Shown here one piece after another: positions 9,501-17,933 of a stretch of DNA of 64,000 bases. Made by a program: the position numbers and the translations under genes. The stretch is from contig NZ_AP012273.1 in the NCBI RefSeq assembly GCF_000828615.1, forward strand, positions 2,604,001 through 2,668,000. The letters are read 5' to 3'. Source of the stretch: Thiolapillus brandeum (GTDB lineage: Bacteria > Pseudomonadota > Gammaproteobacteria > Chromatiales > Chromatiaceae). Every line of letters starts with the position of its first letter. Within the stretch, counting starts at the first letter, position 1. Under the pieces are notes generated by a model. That model made no database searches. It was given only the letters and a program-made list of their open reading frames with translations, and was not told the DNA's origin.

Positions 9501-9898
9501 TGGAGAGATTTCTTCTTGAACCCGGACACGTCCAGCACTTTTTCCTTCTGAGCCTTGAGCTGCTCCTGCAAGGCATCGGATTGTCGGGGGGCCTCTGTTC
9601 GGGAGGCCAGGTACTCCTGCGCCTTGTCCCGATACTTGTTATAGCGCGCCAGCCAGTCTTGTGCTTCCTTATAAATGGCGAGAATCTTTTTGCGTTTCTC
9701 ATCAGTAAGATCGCTACTGGATTCCACATCAGCCATCGCCGTATCCAGTTGCTCCCTGCTCACGGTCAGAGGGCTATTGGAGATGGTTTTTGCCGAAACC
9801 ATGGTGGCCATGGCGGCCAACAGCAGATACTGGATAAATCGCATAAAATTCAGGGGCATGTCATCGTCCGGGGAAACTAGCTGACTCAAGGTTACCAT
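6503..9898 (-). CDS. Large mechanosensitive ion channel, MscK/MscM type
   Basis: About 1130 residues. An N-terminal signal sequence is followed by roughly 450 residues of periplasmic coiled coil rich in Glu/Lys/Gln. About eleven membrane segments follow, with a charged cytoplasmic loop (EERKEAGEESPES). The C-terminal MscS pore and beta domain are recognisable by GIGFGLQEIVANFISG and RPIRVGDYVTVG. This is the architecture of MscK (KefA) and YbiO/YjeP-type channels, which release solutes on hypo-osmotic shock. The start is uncertain: ATG 9898 has a weak AAGG, while ATGs at 9859 or 9844 put the signal peptide directly at the N-terminus. Confidence 0.9.
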   Translation of the reverse strand: MVTLSQLVSPDDDMPLNFMRFIQYLLLAAMATMVSAKTISNSPLTVSREQLDTAMADVESSSDLTDEKRKKILAIYKEAQDWLARYNKYRDKAQEYLASRTEAPRQSDALQEQLKAQKEKVLDVSGFKKKSLQELEQLLETEKAAYTAKETRVETLSQAVADETGRPDMARRELADITRQLDELKQGFPKEAKPNAEAQAQWWRDKATMQALKAKADMLEQEILSQPARLKLLHAKLDLARAEADGLFRKIDALKDFINQQRKKEAEQVSRSEDAAELKVAQEYPALKSLARDNAILAEELKEMTQTLEEASKKDNGLQEKIKQMEAEYLSTKRKVEIAGLREALGQVLLERRKSLPDPRSYKKKEARIRKEITETGLRLIRHKEKLRKLENQPPSLEQLDPGISDQEKKALEKPFQELMERKKALLQRIIATDEAYLRVLSEHGVLLRRALTRLRDYDDFLAGHLLWVRNTPVISLGDLKKIPAELNELMDVQAWIHMWKALARQLIEPVPALLLLLLVIVHVAGRRWLKKALVMAGPRSGKPASGSFTATLKAMLISFLLPVSSILLLVFLTWQLTLVSTDVPEYADALVRALRNITLPLYSLLVMRAMIRPQGLLDQHFHWRRSSVSQLRRAVNWLLVTFVPTNVLIILIVNLAEEGLAGVTLKLMFAAAVLFVSVFIYMVFQPHRGTVAGFLERNSRGFLYRFRWLWFSLLLSVPLGLMLLSFLGYVYTAGTLLHYLINTLWLLAGLILVQQLMEHWLLLSRRRIAYQAALERRQAMKERKEAGEESPESMDGDVPEPKVDLVALSKESRKLLNASMLIAGAVGIWLIWSQVMPALGILDTVPLWQRSVTVDGVVTKVPVTMGDVMLVIAIAVATLVAARNLPSLLEIILLQYFNISAGSRYAARTLSGYVIVAVGLVLVFQAMGGDWAQIQWLVAALSVGIGFGLQEIVANFISGLIILFERPIRVGDYVTVGDTDGTVTRIQIRATTILTRDRKELLVPNKEFITGRLLNWSLSDSTTRLKLVVGIPYGADVKLASKLMAEAAQEHARVQQEPRPFVYFESFGDSALMLELRCVIDNVDYRITTLSELHHAIDAKFREAGMEIPFPQQDVHLDVRMPLEVKLQPE

Positions 9899-10013
9899 AG
9901 CCCGACCTTGAAAAAGACAGCAGTTTCATTGATCCAAGTCGTTTTTCATCCAGTAATTTTACTGGCATAGTTGAAGTTCAGTTTCTACAGCTACACACAT
10001 CAGAGGGGCAACC

Positions 10014-11141
10014 ATGACCAAGCATATCGGCATACTCACTGCAGGGGGGGACAGCCCGGGACTCAATGCGGCAATTCGTGGCGTGGGGAAGGCTGCCCAG
10101 GGCCACTACGGCATGCAGATGATCGGTTTTCTTGATGGTTTCCGGGGTCTGGTGGACAACCGGTTCCGGCGCATGGACGGTGACATACTCTCAGGCATTC
10201 TTACCCGTGGCGGCACCATTCTGGGTACCGGCAGGGACAAACCCCACCGCATGCTGTTTGGCGGAAAAACCCAGGATATGACGGATGTCATCGTGGAAAA
10301 CTACCACGCAAACCACCTGGACTGCCTGGTTTGCATCGGTGGCGGAGGTACACAGAAGAATGCCCTCCGGCTCATGGAAAAGGGCCTCAATATCATCACC
10401 CTGCCCAAGACCATCGACAATGATGTGGCCCGCACGGATGTCACCTTCGGCTTCGATACCGCTTTGGGCATCGCCACCGAAGCCATCGACCGCCTGCACA
10501 GCACCGCTCACAGCCATCACCGCATCATCGTGGTCGAGATTATGGGGCATCGCGCAGGCTGGCTGGCGCTGGGCTCCGGTATCGCCGGAGGGGCGGATGT
10601 CATTCTGCTGCCGGAGATTCCCTACAATCTCGACGTGGTATCCGAAGCCATCCGCCAGCGCCAGCGGGGCGGCAAGAATTTCAGCATCGTGGCTGTTTCA
10701 GAGGGCGCCCTTCCCGAAGACAAGGCCAGTCTGGTTCAGGAAGCTGAACAACGCAAACTCAATGCCGCCAACAAGAAGGAAAAGAAGGAGGCCAAGGAAA
10801 CCCTGGCCCGGCTGGCCCAGGACTACGCCAACAACACGGTGCTGCTATCCAGCCAGCTCGAGGAGCTGACCGGCCTGGAATCCCGGGTAACCATTCTGGG
10901 TCATTTGCAACGGGGCGGCACACCTTCCGCCGCGGACCGGCTGTTGGCCACCCGGCTGGGAACCGCCTGCGCAGACCTGATTGCCAGGGAACAGTATGGA
11001 GTGATGGTATCTTCCCAGGGTGATGCGGCTGTACCCGTGCCCCTGGAACAGGTCGCCGGCAACAAGAAACTCGTGCCTCCGGATCATCCCTGGGTGCAGA
11101 GCGCTCTGCATGTTGGCACCTGCCTGGGGATTTCGAAATAG
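10014..11141 (+). CDS. 6-phosphofructokinase, group III-like
   Basis: A 375-residue [17 protein letters not shown] opens the protein, PKTIDND is at 131-137, and [15 protein letters not shown] and the [12 protein letters not shown] substrate loop follow. The nucleotide/PPi discriminating positions are mixed. The segment equivalent to E. coli GGDGS is GGGGT (109-113), so position 104 is Gly as in ATP enzymes and the Mg-binding Asp103 is replaced by Gly. Lys132 in PKTIDND is the residue typical of PPi enzymes, although group III ATP enzymes also have it. The phosphoryl donor cannot be decided from sequence. A charged insert (KKEKKEAKE) lies near residue 255. Monocistronic, 115 bases from the divergent channel gene. 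Confidence 0.88.
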   Translation: MTKHIGILTAGGDSPGLNAAIRGVGKAAQGHYGMQMIGFLDGFRGLVDNRFRRMDGDILSGILTRGGTILGTGRDKPHRMLFGGKTQDMTDVIVENYHANHLDCLVCIGGGGTQKNALRLMEKGLNIITLPKTIDNDVARTDVTFGFDTALGIATEAIDRLHSTAHSHHRIIVVEIMGHRAGWLALGSGIAGGADVILLPEIPYNLDVVSEAIRQRQRGGKNFSIVAVSEGALPEDKASLVQEAEQRKLNAANKKEKKEAKETLARLAQDYANNTVLLSSQLEELTGLESRVTILGHLQRGGTPSAADRLLATRLGTACADLIAREQYGVMVSSQGDAAVPVPLEQVAGNKKLVPPDHPWVQSALHVGTCLGISK

Positions 11142-11225
11142 GGAATTCATCCAGCATCACCAGGGGATATTCCTGTTTCCATATCCCTATAATCGTGAGC
11201 TACCGCTTTTTCCGGGGAAACCAGC

Positions 11226-11840
11226 ATGAAGACATGCATCATCAGTGGCAGCCACCGCCTGAACTCTCAAAGCCGCAAGGTCGCCGACCATATTCAGCAG
11301 ACCCTGCTGGCAGAAAGCGTCTGTGAAGAGGCGGAAATCTTCAGCCTGGAGGGAAACCCCCTGCCCCTTTGGGATCAGGGTATCTGGGAAAACGAGGAAC
11401 AATGGGAAACCCTCCTCGCTCCCTTGCGCCGGATGCTCCAGGAAAGCGACGCCCTGGTGATCATCGCGCCGGAATGGCACGGCCAGGTGCCCGCCGGTCT
11501 GAAGAACTTCTTTCTCATCGTCGGCAAAAATGAAGTCGGCCACAAGCCTGCCCTCATCGTGACGGTCTCTTCCGCAGACGGGGGCGCCTATCCCGTGGCA
11601 GAACTGCGTATGAGCAGCTACAAGAACAACCGCATCTGTTATATCCCTGAGCAGGTCATCGTGCGCAATGTCGAGTCCGTGCTCAACGAGAATCCAGAGG
11701 ACAACAACCCGGACGCAGACCGCTATTTCCGGGAACGCATTCTCTGGTCTCTGAAAGTGCTGCGAGCCTATGCCGACGCTTTGAAGCCGGTACGGGAAAG
11801 TGGCATTACCAGCAACGATCAGTTTGGATTTGGTATGTAA
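11226..11840 (+). CDS. NADPH-dependent FMN reductase family protein
   Basis: A 204-residue flavodoxin-like fold. The N-terminal strand and phosphate-binding loop read CIISGSHRLNSQSRKVAD, and APEWHGQVPAGLKNF is the flavin-loop segment of this family (usually PEYNxSxPGxLKN). It probably reduces FMN or a quinone with NAD(P)H. It lies between the phosphofructokinase and the norE-like gene; no operon partner is obvious. Start ATG follows a weak purine-rich site. Confidence 0.8.
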   Translation: MKTCIISGSHRLNSQSRKVADHIQQTLLAESVCEEAEIFSLEGNPLPLWDQGIWENEEQWETLLAPLRRMLQESDALVIIAPEWHGQVPAGLKNFFLIVGKNEVGHKPALIVTVSSADGGAYPVAELRMSSYKNNRICYIPEQVIVRNVESVLNENPEDNNPDADRYFRERILWSLKVLRAYADALKPVRESGITSNDQFGFGM

Positions 11841-11933
11841 GCCCTGCCCGCCTCCTGACCTGAGTCAATCTCTCCGGGTTTGCAAGAGGATACTCTTGGG
11901 GCATGTACTTCTCCCGATCATGGCAAGGCGGAA

Positions 11934-12539
11934 ATGACGGATTCTGAAGCTGCCATCGAATGGCGGCACGGGTCCAGTGCTTCCTTGAACCGCATTCCCG
12001 GCAACCGGGCCATCTGGGTCGGCATTTTTGCCGAGCTCACAGAGTTCACCCTGATGTTCCTGGTGTACTTCATCGCCCGGGTCAATCATCCTGAGGTATT
12101 CCACCAGGGGCCTGAAAAACTGTCCCTGCTGGCAGGAACGGCCAATACCGTCATCATGCTCACCAGCAGCTATTTCATTGCCCGTGCGGTGCTGGCCATG
12201 CGCAGTGACCGTGTTTCCGTCAGCTTCCGCTGGCTGGTTGCGGCCTTTGTCAGCGCTGCGGGTTATCCCATCATCAAAGCCCTGGAAATTCACTGGAACC
12301 TGGACCACGGCGTGACCGGTGATGGGGATGTGTTCCAGATGACCTACTACTACCTGACCTTCAACCATCTGGTGCATGTGAGCTGGGGGCTGCTGGGCAT
12401 GGCATGGATCATGCTGCGCACCTGGTTTGGCGGATATGACGCCAGGGAACACCGCGGCCTGATCGCTTTCGCCAGCTACTGGCACGCCACGGATCTGATC
12501 TGGCTGATGATCTTTCCCCTGTTCTATGTGCTGCCCTGA
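11934..12539 (+). CDS. Heme-copper oxidase subunit III family protein, NorE-like
   Basis: About 201 residues with five or more membrane helices. The conserved GNRAIWVGIFAELTEFTLMFL opening and the FNHLVHVSWGLLG and SYWHATDLIWLMIFPLFY segments belong to the subunit III/NorE group, found with nitric oxide reductases and some oxidases. ATG 11934 is preferred because it follows AAGGCGG and similarity begins shortly after. The norF-like gene follows within 10 bases. No norCB or oxidase subunit I gene is in the window. Confidence 0.82.
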   Translation: MTDSEAAIEWRHGSSASLNRIPGNRAIWVGIFAELTEFTLMFLVYFIARVNHPEVFHQGPEKLSLLAGTANTVIMLTSSYFIARAVLAMRSDRVSVSFRWLVAAFVSAAGYPIIKALEIHWNLDHGVTGDGDVFQMTYYYLTFNHLVHVSWGLLGMAWIMLRTWFGGYDAREHRGLIAFASYWHATDLIWLMIFPLFYVLP

Positions 12540-12548
12540 GAACCGCTC

Positions 12549-12842
12549 ATGACCAACAGAAAACGACTCAACGCTTCCTGGCTTTTTCTCATGGGTCTCA
12601 CCCTGAGTGGTGCGCTCATGGGCGAGTACGCCCATCCAGGATTCTGGGTAACCGTCAGCGTAGCTTTCATCACCGCCATCAAGGGACGCCTGATCATCGA
12701 CGAGTTCATGGAGCTGGGCGATGCCAGCCCGGCCATCCGCCGCACGGTACGGCTGTTTGGCCTGCTGGTTCCTTCACTGATGATACTGACCTGGCTGTTT
12801 GGAAACCAGTTGGCCCGCTGGACCAGCCTGGCTACCTTCTGA
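12549..12842 (+). CDS. NorF / prokaryotic cytochrome oxidase subunit IV-like membrane protein
   Basis: A 97-residue protein with three hydrophobic helices and the IKGRLIIDEFMEL motif typical of the cytochrome C oxidase subunit IV/NorF family. It is thought to help assemble or stabilise a nitric oxide reductase or oxidase together with NorE. It begins nine bases after the norE-like stop, so the pair is one unit. Its stop abuts the convergent histone-like gene with no terminator in between. Confidence 0.78.
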   Translation: MTNRKRLNASWLFLMGLTLSGALMGEYAHPGFWVTVSVAFITAIKGRLIIDEFMELGDASPAIRRTVRLFGLLVPSLMILTWLFGNQLARWTSLATF

Positions 12843-13172
12843 TCAGGCTTTGGCCAGAATCTCATCCACAAAACGCTCAGCCTCCAGCCAGTCATCATGT
12901 TCATGCCCCGGCTGGAAATTGCGGGCTTCTGCGAGAAAATAGGCATGACGCTGGATCATTTCATAACGTTCCTGGTCACTGACCACAGGCTTTCCCGACA
13001 CGGCCTTCTTCCTGCCCGCCTTCTTCTTGGCCGTCTTCCTGGCCGCCACTTTTCTGACAGCGGTTTTTTTCCCGGTGACTTTCTTTTTCGCGGTTTTCTT
13101 TTTCGCCACTTTCTTCTTGCTCACCTTCTTTTTTGCGGCGGGCTTTTTCTTTTCCTCTTCGTTCCGTACCAT
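12843..13172 (-). CDS. Lysine-rich histone H1-like protein with DUF2934 domain
   Basis: About 109 residues. Residues ~5-65 are Lys/Ala repeats of the type KKKVAKKKTAKKKV, resembling the histone H1-like tails of AlgP and other bacterial nucleoid proteins. The C-terminal ~45 residues (SDQERYEMIQRHAYFLAEA, then HDDWLEAER) form a DUF2934 domain. It likely binds DNA or RNA through the basic tail; the DUF2934 role is unknown. The ATG at 13172 has a GGAG site upstream; an upstream ATG at 13211 would add 13 residues unlike the family. Confidence 0.75.
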   Translation of the reverse strand: MVRNEEEKKKPAAKKKVSKKKVAKKKTAKKKVTGKKTAVRKVAARKTAKKKAGRKKAVSGKPVVSDQERYEMIQRHAYFLAEARNFQPGHEHDDWLEAERFVDEILAKA

Positions 13173-13238
13173 CCTACTGCTCCTGTTACTACTTGAAATA
13201 TCAGCCGGCACCGGGCATGTCCCGGCATCGACAGGGAA

Positions 13239-14621
13239 TCAAATCACTTTTGAGAACCGCTGGCCTTTGCTGTCCTTAAGGTAGGCATCGAACACCATGC
13301 AGATATTGCGTATCAGCATGCGCCCCACGGGCAAAACCTGTATGCCCTGGTCAGTAATCTCCAGCAGGCCATCGCCAACCATACCGGACAGCCTTTCCAG
13401 CTCGGCACTGAAATACTCCCTGAAATCGATGCTCCACTGTTTCTCCACTGCACTGAAGTCCAAGGCGAAGTTGCAAATCAGCCGGGTGATCACATCACGG
13501 CGAAGCTCATCATCCCTGCTCAGGCGTACACCGCGGAAAACAGGCAGCTTGCCGGCATCGATCACCGGGTAATAGTCGTCCAGGCCCTTGAGATTTTGCG
13601 CATAGCAATTACCCACAGAGCCAATAGAGGTAATGCCCATGCCCACCAGGTCGCAGTTGGAGTGCGTGGAATAGCCCTGGAAGTTGCGATACAGGGTGCC
13701 TTCTCGCTGGGCCACGGCCAGCTCGTCATCAGGCTTGGCAAAATGATCCATGCCGATATAGACATAACCCGCCTGAGCCAGTTTGGCAGCGGTCATATGC
13801 AGGATTTCCAGCTTGACCTCCGGCGGCGGAAGTTCATCAACTTCAATCCGCCGCTGGGGTTTGAAGATCTGCGGCAGGTGCGCGTAATTGAACACGGACA
13901 GGCGATCCGGACCCACGTCTATGATCCGCTCCAGGGTGGTTTCAAAGCTCTCCCGGGTCTGGTGCGGCAAGCCATAGATGAGATCGATACTCACGGAGCG
14001 GAAGCCTTCAGCGCGGGCGGCATTGAGCACCGCCAGGGTCTCTTCCTCGCTCTGGATGCGGTTTACCGCCTTCTGCACCCGGGGATCGAAGTCCTGCACC
14101 CCCAGGCTCATGCGGTTGAAGCCAATCTCGCGCAACACGCCCACGGTTTCCGCAGTGGCCTCCCGGGGATCGATCTCTATGGAATACTCGCCCTGGTCAT
14201 CCGGCAGCAGCTGAAAATGCTCGCCAGTGACACGCATCAGTTCACGCATTTCCCCGTGGCTGATAAAGGTGGGAGTGCCACCCCCCCAGTGCAGTTGCTC
14301 CACAGGACGGCTCCGGTCGAACAGTTCACCCTGCAGGGCAATCTCCCGGTAGAGGCGCTGCAGATATTCATCACCCTTGCTCCGGTCCTTGGTGGCCACC
14401 TTGTTGCAGGCACAGTAGAAACAGATGGTGTCGCAGAAAGGAATATGAAAATACAGGGACAATGGGCGTCCGCTGGCGTTGGTTTCCCGGGCGATGGCCG
14501 CATAATCGTCTGCGGTGAAGTCTTCATGAAACTGCACTGCTGTGGGATAGGAAGTATAGCGGGGACCACTCTGATCGTATTTGGCGATCAGAGCGTCATC
14601 CAGTATCAGTTGCTGTTCCAT
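13239..14621 (-). CDS. hemN: Oxygen-independent coproporphyrinogen III dehydrogenase HemN
   Basis: A 460-residue radical-SAM enzyme close to the E. coli length (457). The cluster motif is in FCDTICFYCACN (C-x3-C-x2-C followed by C), GPRYTSYPTA is at the N-terminus, WGGGTPTF follows, and the HemN C-terminal domain is present. It decarboxylates coproporphyrinogen III to protoporphyrinogen without oxygen, supplying heme under low oxygen. It lies 21 bases downstream of a small hypothetical gene that is coupled to prmB, so the three genes probably form one transcript. Confidence 0.95.
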   Translation of the reverse strand: MEQQLILDDALIAKYDQSGPRYTSYPTAVQFHEDFTADDYAAIARETNASGRPLSLYFHIPFCDTICFYCACNKVATKDRSKGDEYLQRLYREIALQGELFDRSRPVEQLHWGGGTPTFISHGEMRELMRVTGEHFQLLPDDQGEYSIEIDPREATAETVGVLREIGFNRMSLGVQDFDPRVQKAVNRIQSEEETLAVLNAARAEGFRSVSIDLIYGLPHQTRESFETTLERIIDVGPDRLSVFNYAHLPQIFKPQRRIEVDELPPPEVKLEILHMTAAKLAQAGYVYIGMDHFAKPDDELAVAQREGTLYRNFQGYSTHSNCDLVGMGITSIGSVGNCYAQNLKGLDDYYPVIDAGKLPVFRGVRLSRDDELRRDVITRLICNFALDFSAVEKQWSIDFREYFSAELERLSGMVGDGLLEITDQGIQVLPVGRMLIRNICMVFDAYLKDSKGQRFSKVI

Positions 14622-14642
14622 GAAAGGCTCCGGTAGTGGGCG

Positions 14643-14966
14643 TCAGTCGTCATCTTCTTCGACTTCCAGCCCCTTGCGATGAGTTTCGTTGATCTGCTTG
14701 AGCAGGGTGTGGAAGGGAATCTGGTCACCGTAGCGATACAGAATATCCATGAATGGCAGATCTTCCCGGCCAAAATGATAGGTGCCATCCACCATGGACT
14801 GGTGCACGTCACTAACCATTTTTTCCAGGGGTTCCACCCAGCTGGGAAAGCGGGTCATGTCCTCGATCTCAAACATGAAACATTCACGAAGATCCTTGGC
14901 CTCGAAAACGGCATTCTTGATCCAATCGACATATTCGTCAGCAGTCTTGGCGCGACGCAGGGTCAT
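14643..14966 (-). CDS. Conserved hypothetical protein, 107 aa
   Basis: Not recognised. Acidic and soluble with no membrane segment, and it ends in an EEDDD tail. The start ATG overlaps the prmB stop by 4 bases (ATGA), and hemN follows 21 bases later, so it is very probably expressed. Aromatic- and Met-rich helices (FEIEDMTRFPSWVEPLEKM) suggest a small helical domain. No function is assigned. Confidence 0.75.
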   Translation of the reverse strand: MTLRRAKTADEYVDWIKNAVFEAKDLRECFMFEIEDMTRFPSWVEPLEKMVSDVHQSMVDGTYHFGREDLPFMDILYRYGDQIPFHTLLKQINETHRKGLEVEEDDD

Positions 14967-15895
14967 GATTCACATTCCTCCAGAAAAGTATCCTGGTATT
15001 CCATCAGTTGTTCGGCGGTAAGCAGGAAGACGCCATGGCCTCCCCGCTCGAAGTCCAGCCACAGAAAGGGCACTTCAGGGTAGCGTTCCATGAGGTACCC
15101 CATGCTGTCGCCCACTTCGACAATCATGATACCACCGGGTTTCAGAAAATGGCTTCCCTGGCACAGGATGCGGGCCACGATATCCATACCATCCTGTCCG
15201 GCCTCCAGCCCCAGGGCAGGCTCATGGCGGAATTCTTCGGGCAGGCCCTGCATTTCCTCCACACTCACATAGGGCGGATTGCTGACAATGAGGTCATATT
15301 CCCTCGAGGGAAGATCATCGAAAACATCCGAGCGGTACAGGTTGACCCGATCTTCCACCTCATGGCGCTCCATATTCACCCGGGCCACGTCCAGGGCCAG
15401 GGGTGAGATGTCCGAGGCATCCACCCGCGCCTGGGGCAGGTACAGGGAGCAGGCAATGGCAATACAACCGGAGCCGGTGCACAGATCCAGAATATCCAGC
15501 TCATCGGCATCCGGCAGCCACGGCGAGAATCCCGCCTCGATGAGTTCGGCAATGGGTGAGCGTGGCACCAGCACGTTTTCATTCACGTAGAAACTCAGGC
15601 CGGCAAAATGCGCCTCATGGGTGATATAGGCAGCGGGCACATGGCCTTCGATACGCTGGCGCAGATAATCCAGAACCTGCTCTCCCTCACTGGCCGTGAT
15701 GCGTGTATCGAGAAAATCTCCGGGCAGGCTGTGATCCAGATGCAGGGCATGCAGCACCAGGGCCAGGGATTCATCGAAGGCATTGTCCGTGCCATGGCCA
15801 AAAAACAGGCCCGCTTCGGTAAAGCGGCTCGCACCCCAGCGCACCCAGTCACGGATGGTGGACAATTCTGCAGTATCTGAAAGATTCAGGGCCAT
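14963..15895 (-). CDS. prmB: Ribosomal protein uL3 glutamine methyltransferase PrmB
   Basis: A 310-residue protein of the PrmB/PrmC family. An N-terminal helical domain is followed by the SAM-binding motif DLCTGSGCIAIACS (near residue 140) and the glutamine-binding NPPYVSVEEM motif. The following LPEEFRHEPALGLEAGQDGMD segment is PrmB-like rather than PrmC-like. It methylates the glutamine side chain of ribosomal protein L3. First gene of the prmB-hypothetical-hemN unit. Confidence 0.93.
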   Translation of the reverse strand: MALNLSDTAELSTIRDWVRWGASRFTEAGLFFGHGTDNAFDESLALVLHALHLDHSLPGDFLDTRITASEGEQVLDYLRQRIEGHVPAAYITHEAHFAGLSFYVNENVLVPRSPIAELIEAGFSPWLPDADELDILDLCTGSGCIAIACSLYLPQARVDASDISPLALDVARVNMERHEVEDRVNLYRSDVFDDLPSREYDLIVSNPPYVSVEEMQGLPEEFRHEPALGLEAGQDGMDIVARILCQGSHFLKPGGIMIVEVGDSMGYLMERYPEVPFLWLDFERGGHGVFLLTAEQLMEYQDTFLEECES

Positions 15896-16004
15896 TGACG
15901 GGGTCTGTATAGGTCTCGGTCGCGGGTATTGTTTCCCCGCCGGGCAAAAAGGAATGTTATTTTACTGGCTTGGCACCTGGCGTGCATGAAAACCGGAGTT
16001 TTTT

Positions 16005-17933
16005 TTGAAATTTACCCATACCCTCAAGTTTCAGATTGGCGTGGCCCTGCTGGGGCTCATCGCCCTGTTCAGTTTTTTCAGCCTGCACACCCTGCGAATT
16101 CTTGACGAACAGCGGACTCAGGGAGCCCTGCTGCGCCTGGCCGGTGAGCTGCAGGCTACCGCCCAGCACATGGCCATGCAGGCCATGAACTACGAGAAGA
16201 ACACGCCCCAGAACACTGCCGCCTACACCCGGGATCTGCGCCTGTACTACCAGGACCTGATGAACAACACCTCCCAGTTCAATGATATCTGCAAGGCATT
16301 TTCCAGTGGCGATTTTCAGCGCCAGCTGGAGATGCACGAACCCATGAACCCGGTGCTCAGTGAAAACACCCTTGACGCCGCCTACGAGCTGGAACAGTAC
16401 TGGAAGAAGTTCCTCGTGGATCTGAACAAGGCCATGGGACCCGATGACATGCCCCACCTGGCCAAGGCCGCGAACCTGATCGTTGACCGCAATCCGGAGC
16501 TGCTGGAAAAGACCCGTGATCTCCTCAAAGCCCTGGATACCGATATTCAGCAACGCACCCGGGAGACGAATATCATTATCCGCGCCTCCTTTGCCGTGGC
16601 CCTGATTATCGCCATCGGCATCATGTTCTGGTTTTACCTGAGGGTGCTGCGTCCCCTGGACTCAGCGGTGGAGGGCTTCCATCAGGTATCCGCAGGCAAC
16701 TTCAGCTACCGCCTGCCACTCAAGGCGGACAATGAAATCGGCTACATTGCCCGCTCATTCAACCAGCTGGCATCCCGTCTGGACACGCTGTTCAAGCTGA
16801 CCACCCGCCTGCAGGAAGGCAGTGATCTGGATGAGACCCTGGAATTCGTTTCAAAAAGCCTCCCCGAATTGCTGCCGCTGGACTGGGTGGGGGTACTGTT
16901 CGTATCCACGGACGGCAACATCCAGCTGGAACGGGCCTATGCCGATGGCGAACCCGAGGAGTTGGGCATGCTGCGTTTTGCTCTGAAGAACACCCTGCTG
17001 GAAGACTGCCTGAGCAGTGGCCAGCCCCTGCATATCCCGGATATTCGTGAAACCTCCCTGCAAAGCTCCTCCTACCGTTTTCTACAGGTATTGAGCGAGC
17101 GGGGTCGCAGGGACGCCATCTTCCTGCCGGTCACGTCCCGCAGCCCCATCCCCGGGGTACTGGTGTTTGCCACCCGTCAGGCTCACGCCTACCAGACCGA
17201 GCACATGGAACTGCTGACCAACCTGGCCACGGTCATCACCCTGAGTTTCAGCCGCACCCTGAAACTGGCAGAGCATGCCCGCCTGGCGGCTATCGGCCAG
17301 TTCGTGTCGGATATTGCCCATGAGATCCGCACCCCCCTGGCCACCGTAAGCATGGCCCTGGACTACTTCGAGGACACGGAACTGCCCGGCCCCGCACGAA
17401 AACGCCTGGATCTGGCAGAACAGGAAATGGCGCGTATCAATCGCCTGCTGGCAGATATTCTGCTGTATGCCCGCCCTTTCACCCTCAACCCCATGAAAAC
17501 CGATATCTGTCCCATCCTGCAGAACGTTATCAACAGCCAGGTTCCCCGGGCACAGGAAAAGCAGGTATCGGTAAACCTGACCTGTCCCCGGCCATCCCTG
17601 CCCCTGGTCGCCGATGCGGATCGGTTGCAGCAGATATTTATCAATCTGATCAACAATGCACTGGATGCCGCAGCAGAGCGCAGCACGGTTACTGTCAATG
17701 TTGACGCCACCGGGGAAGTGCTTCAGGTAAGCGTTCACAACCAGGGAGAGGTCATCCCCGAAACGAATATAGAGCGCCTGTTCGAGCCGTTCTTCACCAC
17801 CAAATCCAACGGCACCGGATTGGGTTTGGCCATTACCCGGCGTCTGGCTCAGGCCCATGGCGGCTCCATCAGTGTTCAATCGGATGACAAAGATGGCACC
17901 TGCTTCACCCTGCGCATTCCGCGCATGTTATGA
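16005..17933 (+). CDS. HAMP-GAF sensor histidine kinase
   Basis: A 642-residue membrane kinase. The first membrane segment is at residues ~9-25, followed by a helical periplasmic region of about 165 residues. The second membrane segment is near 190-212, then HAMP (~213-265) and GAF (~270-415). The HisKA box HEIRTP has phospho-acceptor His439. The C-terminal ATPase has NNALDAA and FEPFFTTKSNGTGLGLA. No receiver gene is adjacent, so it is an orphan kinase with an unknown partner. The start is TTG at 16005, preceded by CGGAG seven bases upstream; no in-frame ATG gives a complete first helix. The end overlaps the convergent permease by 6 bases. Confidence 0.92.
   Translation: MKFTHTLKFQIGVALLGLIALFSFFSLHTLRILDEQRTQGALLRLAGELQATAQHMAMQAMNYEKNTPQNTAAYTRDLRLYYQDLMNNTSQFNDICKAFSSGDFQRQLEMHEPMNPVLSENTLDAAYELEQYWKKFLVDLNKAMGPDDMPHLAKAANLIVDRNPELLEKTRDLLKALDTDIQQRTRETNIIIRASFAVALIIAIGIMFWFYLRVLRPLDSAVEGFHQVSAGNFSYRLPLKADNEIGYIARSFNQLASRLDTLFKLTTRLQEGSDLDETLEFVSKSLPELLPLDWVGVLFVSTDGNIQLERAYADGEPEELGMLRFALKNTLLEDCLSSGQPLHIPDIRETSLQSSSYRFLQVLSERGRRDAIFLPVTSRSPIPGVLVFATRQAHAYQTEHMELLTNLATVITLSFSRTLKLAEHARLAAIGQFVSDIAHEIRTPLATVSMALDYFEDTELPGPARKRLDLAEQEMARINRLLADILLYARPFTLNPMKTDICPILQNVINSQVPRAQEKQVSVNLTCPRPSLPLVADADRLQQIFINLINNALDAAAERSTVTVNVDATGEVLQVSVHNQGEVIPETNIERLFEPFFTTKSNGTGLGLAITRRLAQAHGGSISVQSDDKDGTCFTLRIPRML

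Noticed and set aside
8330-9880. 516-codon open frame on the plus strand
   Set aside because: Antisense to the coiled-coil part of the large channel gene; biased Leu/Gln-rich composition comes from the opposite strand.
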